From: Streptomyces sp. MMBL 11-1
Lineage (GTDB): Bacteria; Actinomycetota; Actinomycetes; Streptomycetales; Streptomycetaceae
Direction: 5' to 3'
Length of the DNA stretch: 64,000 nt
NCBI RefSeq assembly: GCF_028622875.1
Contig: NZ_CP117709.1
Location: 2,914,001 to 2,978,000, forward strand
Shown: positions 46,599 to 55,915 of the stretch, piece after piece
Layout: the number at the start of each line of letters is the position of its first letter
How positions within the stretch are numbered: position 1 is the stretch's first letter
Program-made: the position numbers and the translations under genes
The notes under the pieces: generated by a model
The model's input: only the letters and a program-made list of their open reading frames with translations
The model's database searches: none
What the model was told of the DNA's origin: nothing

Positions 46599-47819
46599 TC
46601 AGCCGGACACCGGCGTGAAGCGGACCGGCAGGCTCTGCGGTCCTCGGGTGAAGACACCGCGCTCGACCGCGTCGAAGCCGTCGGCCAGCCGCAGATCCGG
46701 CATCGCGTCGAGCAGCTGACCCACACCGGTCTCGACTTCGGCCTTGGCCAGCAGAGCACCGACGCAGAAGTGCCGGCCGAGTGCGAAGGCGAGATGGTCG
46801 GCCGCCGCCGAGAAGGCGTTCGTGGCGGTCAGGTCCTCGCGGAAGATGTCGAAGACATCGGGGTCCCGGTAGCGGTCCTCGTCACGGTTGGCAGCGCCTA
46901 TCAGGCAGGTGACGGTGGAGCCCGCCGGTATGGTCCCGCCACTCAGCTCCACCTCCGTCGCCGACTGCCGCATGATCATGTGGACCGGCGGTGTGTAGCG
47001 CAGCGTCTCGGCGAAGGCTCGGGGTATCAGGCCGTGATCGGCGCGGACCGCCTCCAACTGCTCCGGATGCCGCAGCAGATTGGCGAAGATGCCGGCGATG
47101 GCCTTGTCGGTGGTCTCTCCTCCGGCTGCGAGCAGCAGACTGCAGAACGCCTTGATGTCCTCGTCGCCCATCCGGACGCCGTCGATCTCCGCGGTGCACA
47201 GCGTCGACAACAGGTCGTCGCCCGGCGCCTCCCGCCGCTTCCGGATGATCGGCAGCATGTACTCGGCGAACTCGACGCGCGTACGCTCACCGGCCCGCGC
47301 CACGTCCTGGTCTCCGGAGAGATTACCGAGAAACGCGATGACAGCCGTGTACCAGCCGTGAAATCGCTCGTAGTCGGACTTGTCCAGTCCGAGCATGTCT
47401 GCGATGACGTTGACGGGAAAACGGGTGGCGTAGTCGGCGACCAGATCGGCGGAACCGGAATCACGGAACCCGTCGATCAGTTCGCGCGAATTGCGCTCGA
47501 TGACCGGTAAGAACTTCTCCCGCAGATCGCTGCCCCGGAAGGCCGGGGCGACCAGGGCCCGACGCACGGCGTGCTCGCGCCCGCTGAGCTGGAGAATAGT
47601 CCGCCCGTGCACGGGCTCGATCTGCCAGTCGTAGTTCTCCGTGGTGAATTCGCCTTCTTTGTCCTTGAAGACGCGCTCGACGTCCTCGTAACGCGAGACG
47701 ATGTAACTCTTGGTCGCCTCGTGCCACAGGAGAGGCGTGTCCTGACGCATCAGGCGATACGCCCGGTACGGATCTCTCTCGAACTCGGGTGACAGAATGT
47801 CCGGCGCTGGGACCGACAT
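46599..47819 (-). CDS. Cytochrome P450, partner of the conservon (406 aa)
   Basis: Standard P450 with all motifs: I-helix LLAAGGETTDKAIAG, K-helix ExxR in FAETLRYTPP, haem loop FALGRHFCVGALLAKAE. ATG 47819 is chosen (AGGGAG about 7 nt upstream) over a more distal in-frame start. It converges on the CYP157-like gene. In S. coelicolor, CYP157 members of conservons sit beside CYP154 members, so a CYP154-type role is plausible but not proven. Substrate unknown. Confidence 0.9.
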   Translation of the reverse strand: MSVPAPDILSPEFERDPYRAYRLMRQDTPLLWHEATKSYIVSRYEDVERVFKDKEGEFTTENYDWQIEPVHGRTILQLSGREHAVRRALVAPAFRGSDLREKFLPVIERNSRELIDGFRDSGSADLVADYATRFPVNVIADMLGLDKSDYERFHGWYTAVIAFLGNLSGDQDVARAGERTRVEFAEYMLPIIRKRREAPGDDLLSTLCTAEIDGVRMGDEDIKAFCSLLLAAGGETTDKAIAGIFANLLRHPEQLEAVRADHGLIPRAFAETLRYTPPVHMIMRQSATEVELSGGTIPAGSTVTCLIGAANRDEDRYRDPDVFDIFREDLTATNAFSAAADHLAFALGRHFCVGALLAKAEVETGVGQLLDAMPDLRLADGFDAVERGVFTRGPQSLPVRFTPVSG

Positions 47820-47996
47820 GAACACTCCCTGCTGAACGGGGAACGGAAACGTGTGAACTGAACGCTCCCCATCACCTCCCGAGAACACGCGTTCGTCAAG
47901 AGTTGCCACCCGTTGCGACCGGCCAGACCCCGAACCTCAGAACCCGGACTCCATGGCCCAGAGCCCGGACTCCATGGCCCGGGGCCCGGGGCCCGC

Positions 47997-48902
47997 TCAG
48001 TCCTCCGGCCCGTCCGGCTCCGGCGCCACCCGTCCCGTCAGCGCCGCCAGCGAGCTGCGCACATGCGCCATGTGCGCCTGGGCCTCCTCGCGGCCCTCCT
48101 CGTGCTCCCGCAGGATCCGCTCCGTCTCCCGCACCACCCGCTCCTCACGGACCCGGGCCTCGGCCAGCAGCTCAGCCGCCCGCGCCTCCGCGTCCTCCTG
48201 CCGGTGCCGGGCCGCCTCCTGCGTGGCGGCGAGGTCCCGGCCGGCCTCCGCGAGCAGCGCCTCGGCCCGCTCGGTCAGCTGCGCGTACCGGGTCTCCAAC
48301 GCCGCCTCCTCGGCGGCCAGTTCGGCATCGGCCGCCTTACGGCGCTCCGCGTGCTCCTGCTCCTGGTGGGCCAGCACGCTCGCCGTACGGTCACGGGTCT
48401 GCGCCATCACGGAAGCGGCGGCCGAGCGCACCTCCTCGGCGTCCTTCCGGGCCGCGGCGAGTACGCCCTCCGCCTCCCGGGCCGCCCCGGCCAGCCGCTC
48501 CTCCGCCGCCCGGTCCGCCGCCGCACGCACCTCGCCGGCCGCCTCGCGCGCCGCGTCCGCGACCGCCCGGCCCGCCGCCTCGGCAGCGTCCCGCAGCGCC
48601 TGGCCCGCCGCCACCGCGTCGGTGTGCAGCGTCTCCGCCTCACTCTCGGCCAGCGCCAGGATCCGCTGCGCGCGCTCCCCCAGCTCCGCGTAGTCCTGCA
48701 CGGGCAGCGTCGCGACGGCCTCCGCCAGCCGGGCGGACTCGGCGAGCAGCTCCTCCACCCGGCCCGTCAGCCGCGCGATCTCGGCCAGCGCCCCATCCCG
48801 CTCGGCCGTCAGGGCGGCCGTCGCCCGGTCCACCTGCTCGGGACGGTAGCCACGCCCCCGCACCCCGACGACGTCGTACGCGGACACCGGTCCAGCACTC
48901 AT
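47997..48902 (-). CDS. Coiled-coil cytoskeletal protein, DivIVA/Scy-like (301 aa)
   Basis: Starts MSAGPVSAYDVVGVRGRGYR, then PEQVDRATAALTAERDGALA, an N-terminus like DivIVA-type tip proteins, followed by an almost unbroken Ala/Glu/Arg coiled coil (e.g. AEAAGRAVADAAREAAGEVR, AEERLAGAAREAEGVLAAAR). Such proteins assemble polar scaffolds in hyphae. ATG 48902 is preferred over a longer upstream extension lacking coiled coil. Partner proteins unknown. Confidence 0.8.
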   Translation of the reverse strand: MSAGPVSAYDVVGVRGRGYRPEQVDRATAALTAERDGALAEIARLTGRVEELLAESARLAEAVATLPVQDYAELGERAQRILALAESEAETLHTDAVAAGQALRDAAEAAGRAVADAAREAAGEVRAAADRAAEERLAGAAREAEGVLAAARKDAEEVRSAAASVMAQTRDRTASVLAHQEQEHAERRKAADAELAAEEAALETRYAQLTERAEALLAEAGRDLAATQEAARHRQEDAEARAAELLAEARVREERVVRETERILREHEEGREEAQAHMAHVRSSLAALTGRVAPEPDGPED

Positions 48903-49064
48903 CCCTGAAACCCCTCTCCGACCCGCCGACACGCTCTGCCACGCTCCGACACCCGTAACACGCCAAGGATGCGGCAATTGGTGCCGGAAGTCGGAATCGA
49001 TCAACCGCATTCAGGCCGGAAGCGACCGGCATCACAGAACCGGGCGAACCGGTGATCATCGCCC

Positions 49065-49093
49065 GGCACCCCCGCGCACGACGAGGGGGTGCC
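49065..49093. terminator. Hairpin GGCACCCCC/GGGGGTGCC
   Basis: 9-bp stem about 80 bp beyond the end of the minus-strand deaminase/SUKH-4 gene; probable terminator for it. Confidence 0.6.
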
Positions 49094-49171
49094 CGCCCGG
49101 ACACCCCCTGGCCCGGCCCCTTCCGGGTCCGGGCACCTCGCGCACGCTCGCCGCTCAGCCGCGCGTACGGC

Positions 49172-51778
49172 TCAGATCAAGCCGTCCCACATCTGCTCCA
49201 GCAGCACCGACCACCAGCTCTCCGGCGACGCCAGCGCCGCCGGGTCCAGCGCCACCAGCTGTGCCTGGAAGTCGACGGTCCAGCGGCCCGCCTGCTCCGG
49301 GTTCAGCCCGAACCGCAACCGCCACATCCGGCCCAGCAACGCCATCGAGCGCACGAACTCCGGCAGCCCGGTGTTCACGAACTGCGGCGGCACCGGCTGC
49401 CCGCCGAGGCCCGCCTCCACCGGTACGGCCACGATGTTCGCCGTCCCGTACTGCACACAGATCGCCCGGCCGAAGTCCGTGCCCATCACCAGATACGACC
49501 CCGCGTCCGGCGCGGGCGGCACCTGCCGCTGCGCCGCCAGCTCGGCCAGCGTCGGCACCACCGGCTGCCCCGGCTGCGCCCAGAAGAACGGCCCGAAATC
49601 GGCGGGCAGCCCCGCCCACACCAGCGTCTGCGCGACGACCTCGGGCACCCCCTGACGGGACACCGCCCGCTGGTCGAACCGCATGATGCCCTGCGGACCG
49701 AACGCCTGCGCCAGCTCCTCGGCCACCGCCTCCGGCGGCAGCACGGGCGCGGGCGGCATCTGCGGCAGCGGCGCCCGCACCGGTGCGGGCCGCGCCGGGC
49801 CGTCCGCGACCTGGTGCAACTCGCCCTGGTGCGTCAGCAGATGCTGCATGCCCTGCTGCCGACTGGCGTGATCCGTGCCGTACGGGGCGACGCTGGTGAT
49901 CCGCACCTGCGGCCAGGTCTCCCGGATCATCCGGGCGCAGTACCCGCCCGGCAGCTCACAGGACTCCAGCTCGGTGTGCAGCTCGATGACCTGCTGCGGC
50001 GGCACGTTCATCGCCCGCAGCTCGTGCAGCATCTGCCACTCGGGGTGCGGGGTTCCCGGCGCCGAGCGGCGGATCAGCTGCTGCTCGCTGCCGTCCGGGG
50101 CCCGGAACCGCAGCACGGCCTGGTAGCCGGGGCCCACGGTCGGCTGACCGGTGGGCTGCTGCGGATAGCCGTACGCCGGGGGCGGCGGGGTGTGCGCACC
50201 GGGCGGCGGGCCGGGAGGACCCGGCGGCTGCGGTACGGGACCGGGGGCCCCGCCCAGCGAAGCGCCGGGGGCCCCGGGCGGGCCGGGAGGACCGGGCGGC
50301 CCTACCTGCCCCGGACTCGCGAACATCGTCTCCGCGTGGTGCACCCCGCCGCCCGGAGGCGGCGTGGAACCCGGCGGCGGACCCGGCGGACCAGGAGGCT
50401 GCGGCGCACCCGGAACACCGGGCGGGCCGGGAGGCTGCGGGACTCCCGGGGCACCGGGCGGGCCCGGCGGACCCGGCGGCCTGGGCGCACCCGCGACGCC
50501 CGCACCGATGCTGCTCCCGTCGGCGAACATCGTCGCGGCATGGTGCATCCCACCGCCCGGAGGCGGCGTGGAACCCGGCGGCGGACCGGGAGGACCAGGG
50601 GGGCCGGGAGGGCCAGGAGGACCGGGAGGCGGGGTCGAACCCGGCGGCGGACCCGGCGGCGGGGTGCCGCCGGGCGGGCCGAGCTGGGAGACCAGCTGCG
50701 TCGGGAGATACCCGCCCGCCGGAGCACCGGGCGCACCCGGGCCCGAAGACGGCGGCGTCGCACCGGGCGGCATCCCGGGGACCCCCGGCGCACCGGGCGG
50801 CGGCGGGGTCGACCCACCGCCCCCGCGGGCCCCGCGTGGCGGCACGGTGGCCTTGCTGGTGGCCGCGTCCGCGATGTCGCCGGACGGTCCCGGAGGACCC
50901 TGATCCGGCCGAAGCGCCTGCGCCACCTGCGTACGCGGCAGCTGACTGCCCCCGGACATCAGGGCGGTGGGCGCCTCCGCCGGGACGACCGGCGGCGGAG
51001 TCCCCTCGTCGTCCGTGCCCGACAACGGCGGCGCGAACACCGTCGCGGGCAGCGGGACGGCCCCGTCGTCGGAGTCGGAGTTGGTGTCCGTACCCGCCCA
51101 GGGGGTCGCCCCGGCGGGCACGCCCTCGGAGGCCGTGGGCTCGTGGTCGTCGCCACCGCCAGCGGCGGGCCACGACGCGGCGGAGCCCCCGGCGGAAGCC
51201 GGAGAGGGAGCCGGCGGCATGTCCGTGCCGAGGGAGGACGCAGGGGCGGGCCCGGACCCGGGCCCCGATCCGGGTCCCGACCCGGGCGTCGGCCCGGGCG
51301 TCGGCTCCGGCTCGTGAACAGGAGCGGCAGCAGGCGCACCGGAAGCAGCCGCGGACGCCTCCTCCGACTCCCGCCGCTCCGCACGGTGATCCGGAATCCC
51401 CAGCTTGTCCGCCGCCTCCTGGAGCCACTCCGGCGGCGTCAACAGGAACGACGTCTGGTTCAGATCAACCCGCCGCGGCGGCTCGGGAGCGGCGACCGGC
51501 GCACCGGCCGGAGCCCCGTACTCCTCCTCGTACCGCCGGATCACCTCACCCACCGGCAGCCCCGGCCACAACGTCGCCTCACCACTGTCCCGCGCGATCA
51601 CCAGCCGCTGACGGCCCCCGTCCGACACGGGGCCCTCCGGCCGGTCCTCGGCCCACACCACGAACCCCAGCTCGAACTCACGGACCCGCACCTCACGGTG
51701 CTGATACGCGGGCACGTCACCGTTGACCCACTCGTCCGCCCGCTCCTGCGCCTGCGCGAAAGTCACCACCGCGCTCAC
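49172..51778 (-). CDS. Deaminase-like (XOO_2897 type) protein with SUKH-4 domain and collagen-like linker
   Basis: About 868 aa. N-terminal ~110 residues (VVTFAQAQERADEWVNGDVP) form a small alpha/beta domain. About 350 residues of Gly/Pro-rich collagen-like sequence follow (GPPGPPGPPGAPGVPQPPGP). The deaminase region has PEWQMLHELRAM and IELHTELESCELPGGYCARM, giving the HxE ... C ... C zinc/proton-shuttle pattern. The C-terminal ~190 residues (LVWAGLPADFGPFFWAQPGQ ... LASPESWWSVLLEQMWDGLI) match SUKH-4-type immunity proteins. GTG 51778 overlaps the stop of the upstream WHH/SUKH gene. No signal peptide; it probably acts inside the cell. Confidence 0.78.
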   Translation of the reverse strand: MSAVVTFAQAQERADEWVNGDVPAYQHREVRVREFELGFVVWAEDRPEGPVSDGGRQRLVIARDSGEATLWPGLPVGEVIRRYEEEYGAPAGAPVAAPEPPRRVDLNQTSFLLTPPEWLQEAADKLGIPDHRAERRESEEASAAASGAPAAAPVHEPEPTPGPTPGSGPGSGPGSGPAPASSLGTDMPPAPSPASAGGSAASWPAAGGGDDHEPTASEGVPAGATPWAGTDTNSDSDDGAVPLPATVFAPPLSGTDDEGTPPPVVPAEAPTALMSGGSQLPRTQVAQALRPDQGPPGPSGDIADAATSKATVPPRGARGGGGSTPPPPGAPGVPGMPPGATPPSSGPGAPGAPAGGYLPTQLVSQLGPPGGTPPPGPPPGSTPPPGPPGPPGPPGPPGPPPGSTPPPGGGMHHAATMFADGSSIGAGVAGAPRPPGPPGPPGAPGVPQPPGPPGVPGAPQPPGPPGPPPGSTPPPGGGVHHAETMFASPGQVGPPGPPGPPGAPGASLGGAPGPVPQPPGPPGPPPGAHTPPPPAYGYPQQPTGQPTVGPGYQAVLRFRAPDGSEQQLIRRSAPGTPHPEWQMLHELRAMNVPPQQVIELHTELESCELPGGYCARMIRETWPQVRITSVAPYGTDHASRQQGMQHLLTHQGELHQVADGPARPAPVRAPLPQMPPAPVLPPEAVAEELAQAFGPQGIMRFDQRAVSRQGVPEVVAQTLVWAGLPADFGPFFWAQPGQPVVPTLAELAAQRQVPPAPDAGSYLVMGTDFGRAICVQYGTANIVAVPVEAGLGGQPVPPQFVNTGLPEFVRSMALLGRMWRLRFGLNPEQAGRWTVDFQAQLVALDPAALASPESWWSVLLEQMWDGLI

Positions 51779-52752
51779 CCCTCCACCGGGACGGCGCGCG
51801 CGAAGCCACCGTCCACCATCAGGTTCGCCACGGTCTCCAGCTCCGGCGGATTGCCCGCCAACCGCTGGAGGAAGGCGTCGAAGTCCGCACCGCAGGGCAG
51901 CAACAGCCGCTCCACACGCTCCTGGACACTCCAGCCGTCCTGGTCCCGGGCATCGTCGTACGGGCAGAACCACACCGAACCGAGATCCTGGCCGCGCACC
52001 TTCACCGCGACGATCCCGCCCTGGACGAACGCGACGCCCAGGTAGTCCTTGGTGAAGTGGTCCCGCAGGCACTTGTTCACATACACCAGATCGTTCACCG
52101 CGGCCTCGTCACGCACCGTGAAGAACGGCTGGTCCACCAGCAGCCCCAGCTCCGCGTCCAGCGCCGCGCCCGCCGGGGCCGAACCGCCCGCCGCCTTCAG
52201 GAACGACCGGTACGCGCCGGGCAGCCGGAAGCCGAGGTCCTCCTCGACGCCCTGAACCTGCTGCTCGCTCACCGCGGCCGCCCCCTTGGGCAGCCGGAAA
52301 TGCGTCGGACGGGTCTCCTGCAACGGGCGGGTGCCACGCCGGTTCTGATCCACGTCCGTACCCGCCAGACCGCCGTGATGGCGCAGCAGCGCCTTCACCT
52401 CGACCGGCACCAGCTCCATCCGCCGGCCACCCGGCACGTGGTGCCACGTCCAGCCGTGCGGGGTCGCCACAGCGGGAATCGTGTCCCACAGGTCATGACC
52501 GCTCGCCGCCAACGCCGCGTTCGCCGACACATAGTCCGTGAGGCGCAGCTCATCGATGCCGAAGCCCGGGGGCGGATCGGCGATCTCGGCGGCGGCACGC
52601 GCGTACGGCGAAAGAACCGGGTGGCCGCTCCCGTCCATCCGCACCCCTCCGGGGTGGCGGGACGCCCGGACCGGGTCCGGGAAGTTCACGACCTGCCCGG
52701 CGTAGGCGGCGTTCGGTGGCGCGGCTTGCTGCCCGAGCCGACCTGTCGTCAT
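51775..52752 (-). CDS. WHH-type nuclease-like domain fused to SUKH-1 (SMI1/KNR4) domain
   Basis: 325 aa. The first part contains GWTWHHVPGGRRMELVPVEV and KALLRHHGGLAGT, the WHH version of the HNH/Endo VII nuclease signature. The second half is a SUKH-1 domain (VQGVEEDLGFRLPGAYRSFL, then KAAGGSAPAGA and DLGSVWFCPYDDA). Toxin-type and immunity-type domains on one chain suggest a self-controlled system or a decoy. ATG 52752 with a G-rich ribosome site. Coupled (GTGA) to the deaminase/SUKH-4 gene downstream. Confidence 0.75.
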   Translation of the reverse strand: MTTGRLGQQAAPPNAAYAGQVVNFPDPVRASRHPGGVRMDGSGHPVLSPYARAAAEIADPPPGFGIDELRLTDYVSANAALAASGHDLWDTIPAVATPHGWTWHHVPGGRRMELVPVEVKALLRHHGGLAGTDVDQNRRGTRPLQETRPTHFRLPKGAAAVSEQQVQGVEEDLGFRLPGAYRSFLKAAGGSAPAGAALDAELGLLVDQPFFTVRDEAAVNDLVYVNKCLRDHFTKDYLGVAFVQGGIVAVKVRGQDLGSVWFCPYDDARDQDGWSVQERVERLLLPCGADFDAFLQRLAGNPPELETVANLMVDGGFARAVPVEG

Positions 52753-52987
52753 GGCTGATGCCCCCTGCTGCGTCCGGTGTTCCGCACAGCCTAAGCGGTG
52801 GGGCACCAGGGGATCCCGTCCCGCCGGGACCGTCACGAACGGTCACACGCGCGTGACGGTGAGGCGACGGTCCCGCACCTTCGCGCGACACGCAGACGCG
52901 TTTCCCCGCCCCAGCTTCCCCACCACCTGGCACATTTGGCAGGCTGTCCCCGCAACTCGGGGGATTGCAGGGAGGGACGACAGCACG

Positions 52988-53512
52988 ATGCATTCCACAC
53001 AAACCGTCACATCAGGGGATCCGCGACTCAGCTGGAGCAGCACCGAGACCAGCCGTACGCCCCGACTGATCCACCGCCGCGACGGGATCCTCCCCGCCGT
53101 GGCCGCCGCACTGTCCGTCCGCGGCGAGACGCTGACCTGCACCGCGGGCAAGGGGGACCAGCCACCGGTGCTGCACCCGCTCGTCCAGGACTTCCTCGAC
53201 ACCCTCACCAGCGGCCAGCGCGAACGCTTCACCGGCCGCTGCCCCGAAGCCATACTGCTCTCCCGCCAGCTCACCGCCGCCGAGAGCGGGCGCTCCAAAC
53301 GCGCCCAGCGAAAACCCCTGACCAACGGGGAAGCGCGCCGCGCGCTCAAACACTCCCGGCTCACCGCCCGCCGCATCCGCGAGGACGGCGACCCCCTCCA
53401 CGGCAGCTACGCACCACCCTGCCGGTCCTGCTCCGCACTCCTGTCCCACTTCGGCGTACGCCCCGTCGACCTGACCTCCACCGGCGCCGCGACCACCGCC
53501 GAGAAGGGCTGA
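52988..53512 (+). CDS. YwqJ-related putative deaminase (174 aa)
   Basis: Small enzyme of the YwqJ-deaminase group: TGRCPEAILLSRQL gives the [C/H]xE active-site motif and YAPPCRSCSALLSHFG the PCxxC zinc ligands. Related domains are nucleic-acid-targeting toxins. GGAGGG lies about 11 nt before the ATG. Divergent from the WHH/SUKH-1 gene and followed after 10 bp by a SUKH-3 gene, i.e. a toxin-immunity order. No export signal. Confidence 0.83.
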   Translation: MHSTQTVTSGDPRLSWSSTETSRTPRLIHRRDGILPAVAAALSVRGETLTCTAGKGDQPPVLHPLVQDFLDTLTSGQRERFTGRCPEAILLSRQLTAAESGRSKRAQRKPLTNGEARRALKHSRLTARRIREDGDPLHGSYAPPCRSCSALLSHFGVRPVDLTSTGAATTAEKG

Positions 53513-53522
53513 CCGCCCACCG

Positions 53523-54041
53523 ATGCACGACCGCCAGCAGCACTCCACCACCCGGTTCCCCGTCGCCGTCGACGCCGCCCTGCGCGAAGCGGGCTGGCAG
53601 CCCGGGCGCTGGGACATCCGCCAGGCGGAGGAATGGGCCGACGCGCTGCGCTCCCACGCCTCCCCGGCCGGCCACCAGCACGCCGTCTTCCCGGCCGCGG
53701 TCGAGGCCTGGGCCGAGTTCGGCGGCCTCCACATCACCGCCTCCGCGCCCGGCCGCCACATCGCGCCCGCCGCCGTACGCATCGATCCGCTCAGCGGCCT
53801 CCACCTGGCCCGGACGCTCGGGGACCTCGGCCGCGCCCTGGAGACGGAGGTCAGCCCGCTCGGGGCGGAGGGCGAGGAGCAGGCGGTCCTGGCGATCGAC
53901 GCGGAGGGCCGGGTGTACAGCGTCGACCACACGGGCGACTGGTTCCTGGGCCAGGACATCGACGAGGCACTGGCGACCCTGATCACCGGCACCCAGCCGG
54001 CCCGCCTGACCTCGGCACCCTCCGACCCGCCCGGCGCGTGA
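53523..54041 (+). CDS. SUKH-3-type immunity protein (172 aa)
   Basis: TTRFPVAVDAALREAGWQPG and VEAWAEFGGLHITASAPGRH match the SUKH-3 pattern, ending with AVLAIDAEGRVYSVDHTGDW and FLGQDIDEAL. Begins 10 bp after the YwqJ-type gene and is presumably its immunity partner. Confidence 0.83.
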   Translation: MHDRQQHSTTRFPVAVDAALREAGWQPGRWDIRQAEEWADALRSHASPAGHQHAVFPAAVEAWAEFGGLHITASAPGRHIAPAAVRIDPLSGLHLARTLGDLGRALETEVSPLGAEGEEQAVLAIDAEGRVYSVDHTGDWFLGQDIDEALATLITGTQPARLTSAPSDPPGA

Positions 54042-54159
54042 GGCCGCGCCCGGAGACCCAGGACCTGCGGCCCGCCCCGGCCGGCCCGGCGCCCGAGGAC
54101 GCCCCGGTCAGCCCGTCCGCCGCTCAGACCGCAGCTTGAGGACGGGACCGGCCACCCCC

Positions 54160-54280
54160 AGCCCGTCCGGCGCTTGAGGACGGAACCGTCGCTCCGGACG
54201 AACGGCACCATCTCTTCCCGGACGCGGAGGGGTCGCCGCTCTCCACAGCCAGGGTTCCGTCCTCAATCGCCGGACGGGCT
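54160..54280. repeat. 28-bp inverted repeat of a dispersed Streptomyces element
   Basis: AGCCCGTCCGGCG(C/A)TTGAGG followed by ACGGAACC occurs at 54160-54187 and, inverted, at 54253-54280 (27 of 28 match). A third degenerate copy lies near 54115-54150. The AGCCCGTCCGGCGxTTGAGG motif is a very common intergenic repeat in Streptomyces. Nothing else is seen between 54042 and 54412. Confidence 0.85.
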
Positions 54281-54412
54281 ACAAAGGCTGCCGGCCGCAC
54301 GTGCCGGACGGCAGAAAGGGCCGGGCCTCACCCCCAGGGCGGCCGGCCACGCACGCCGGACGGGCCGCAAGCGCGCCCTGCGGACAGGCAGGCGGGCCGA
54401 GGAGCACCGGCT

Positions 54413-55759
54413 TCAGGCGTCGTCGCCCGAACCGTCGGGAAGCACCGCCGAAACCCGGAAGCCCCCCGCGTCCGTCGGACCGGACACGAACACGCCCCCC
54501 AGCCCCTGCACCCGCTCCCGCATCCCCACCAGCCCGTTCCCCCCGCTCGGCAGCCCCGCATCCGCCGCCGCCGAGTCCGAAAGACCGTTCTCCACCTGCA
54601 TCGCGACCTCGGCCTCCCGATGCGCGAGCCGTACCCACGTCTTCGCGCCCGCCGCGTGCTTGTGCACGTTCGTCAACGCCTCCTGCACCACCCGGAACGC
54701 CGTCTGCTCGACCTCCGGCGGATACGGCCGCGGCTCACCGTCAACCGACAGCTCCACCGTCATCCCCGCCTGCCGCGACTGCGCCACCAACGCCTCCAGC
54801 TCATCCAGCCGGGGCCCGTCCTCGGACGCGGCGGCGGCAGCGGCCGCGACGGCCGCCTGCCGCACCGACGCCAGCGGAACCGCGCGCCCGCCCCCGCCCG
54901 CCCCCGCGGCCGCGGGCGCGGTCAGCGCGTCCCCGCTGCGCAGCACCCCGAGCATCTCGCGCAACTCCGTCAGCGCCTGCCGGCCCATGTCCCCGACCAG
55001 CGCCGCGTTGCGCACCGCCTTCGCCGGGTCCTTCGGCGCGACGGCCTGCAGGGCGGCGGCGTGGACCACCATCAGGCTCACCCGGTGGGCGACCACGTCG
55101 TGCATCTCCCGGGCGATCCGGGTCCGCTCCTCCGTACGCGCCCACTCGGCCCGCTCCTCCGCCCGGTCCGCGAGCAGCGACAGCTCCCGCTCCAGCGAAT
55201 CGGCCCGCTCCCGCAAGCTCTCCATCAGACGGCGTCTGGCGCCTATGTAGAGGCCGAGCAGCACGGACGGGGCGGTGAGCCCCACCGCCATGAAGACGGA
55301 CATCAGCGGGACGTACCAGTCCCCCGGCCCGAAGTCCGTCTGCTCCGCCACGCTCTGCCGCAGCCGTACCCAGGTGACGACGAACGTCCCCACCAGCGCC
55401 ATCCCCGCCAGCACGACGGTGATCCGGCGCGGCACCTCGGACGCGGCCAGCGTGTAGAGGCCCACGAGGGCCATCAGGAAGCCCATCTCGGCGGGCGTCA
55501 TCGCGATCGTCACGAGCACCACGGCGATCGGCCACCGCCGACGCACCAGCAGCACCGAACCCGCCAGCAGTCCGAACACCACGCCCACCGGCACCGGTAT
55601 CCCGGTGTTCCGGGCGAACTCCACCCCCTCCAGGCCACACTCCAGCGCCGATACCAGCGCCAGTCCCACGTCCAGGGCGACACCGCGTCGCCGCTCCCAC
55701 CACCAGTAGCCGCGGGTGGTCGATCCCGCCGCCTCCCGGTCTGCCCCCGTTGCGGTCAT
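54413..55759 (-). CDS. NarL-type sensor histidine kinase (orphan)
   Basis: 448 aa. About five membrane spans (e.g. VVFGLLAGSVLLV, ITVVLAGMALVGTFVV), then HisKA_3 dimerisation box RIAREMHDVVAHRVSLM with the phosphoacceptor His, and an HATPase with N-box VVQEALTNVHKHA and G-box GGNGLVGMRERVQGLGG. No LuxR-type response regulator lies next to it, which is unusual for this family. The signal is unknown. Confidence 0.93.
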   Translation of the reverse strand: MTATGADREAAGSTTRGYWWWERRRGVALDVGLALVSALECGLEGVEFARNTGIPVPVGVVFGLLAGSVLLVRRRWPIAVVLVTIAMTPAEMGFLMALVGLYTLAASEVPRRITVVLAGMALVGTFVVTWVRLRQSVAEQTDFGPGDWYVPLMSVFMAVGLTAPSVLLGLYIGARRRLMESLRERADSLERELSLLADRAEERAEWARTEERTRIAREMHDVVAHRVSLMVVHAAALQAVAPKDPAKAVRNAALVGDMGRQALTELREMLGVLRSGDALTAPAAAGAGGGGRAVPLASVRQAAVAAAAAAASEDGPRLDELEALVAQSRQAGMTVELSVDGEPRPYPPEVEQTAFRVVQEALTNVHKHAAGAKTWVRLAHREAEVAMQVENGLSDSAAADAGLPSGGNGLVGMRERVQGLGGVFVSGPTDAGGFRVSAVLPDGSGDDA

Positions 55760-55915
55760 GGCATCCAGCCTACGGGCGGACGCATCTCATTTTCGGGTGA
55801 CCGGCGACAGCATGTTCCGCGCTCGAACAAGCACGAAACACATACCGATCGCCTGAAATGGCGAATCGACCGCGCTTTCGACCCGGACGTTCGCATTCCG
55901 GACGACGATCTCCGT

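Noticed and set aside
49052..52045. Plus-strand open frame of almost 1,000 codons
   Set aside because: It is antisense to the collagen-like deaminase/SUKH-4 gene; the Arg-rich product has no domain and arises from GC-rich codon bias.
54620..55900. Long plus-strand frame joined to the HTH/LAGLIDADG-like gene
   Set aside because: It is antisense to the histidine kinase; the true start is the ATG at 55916.
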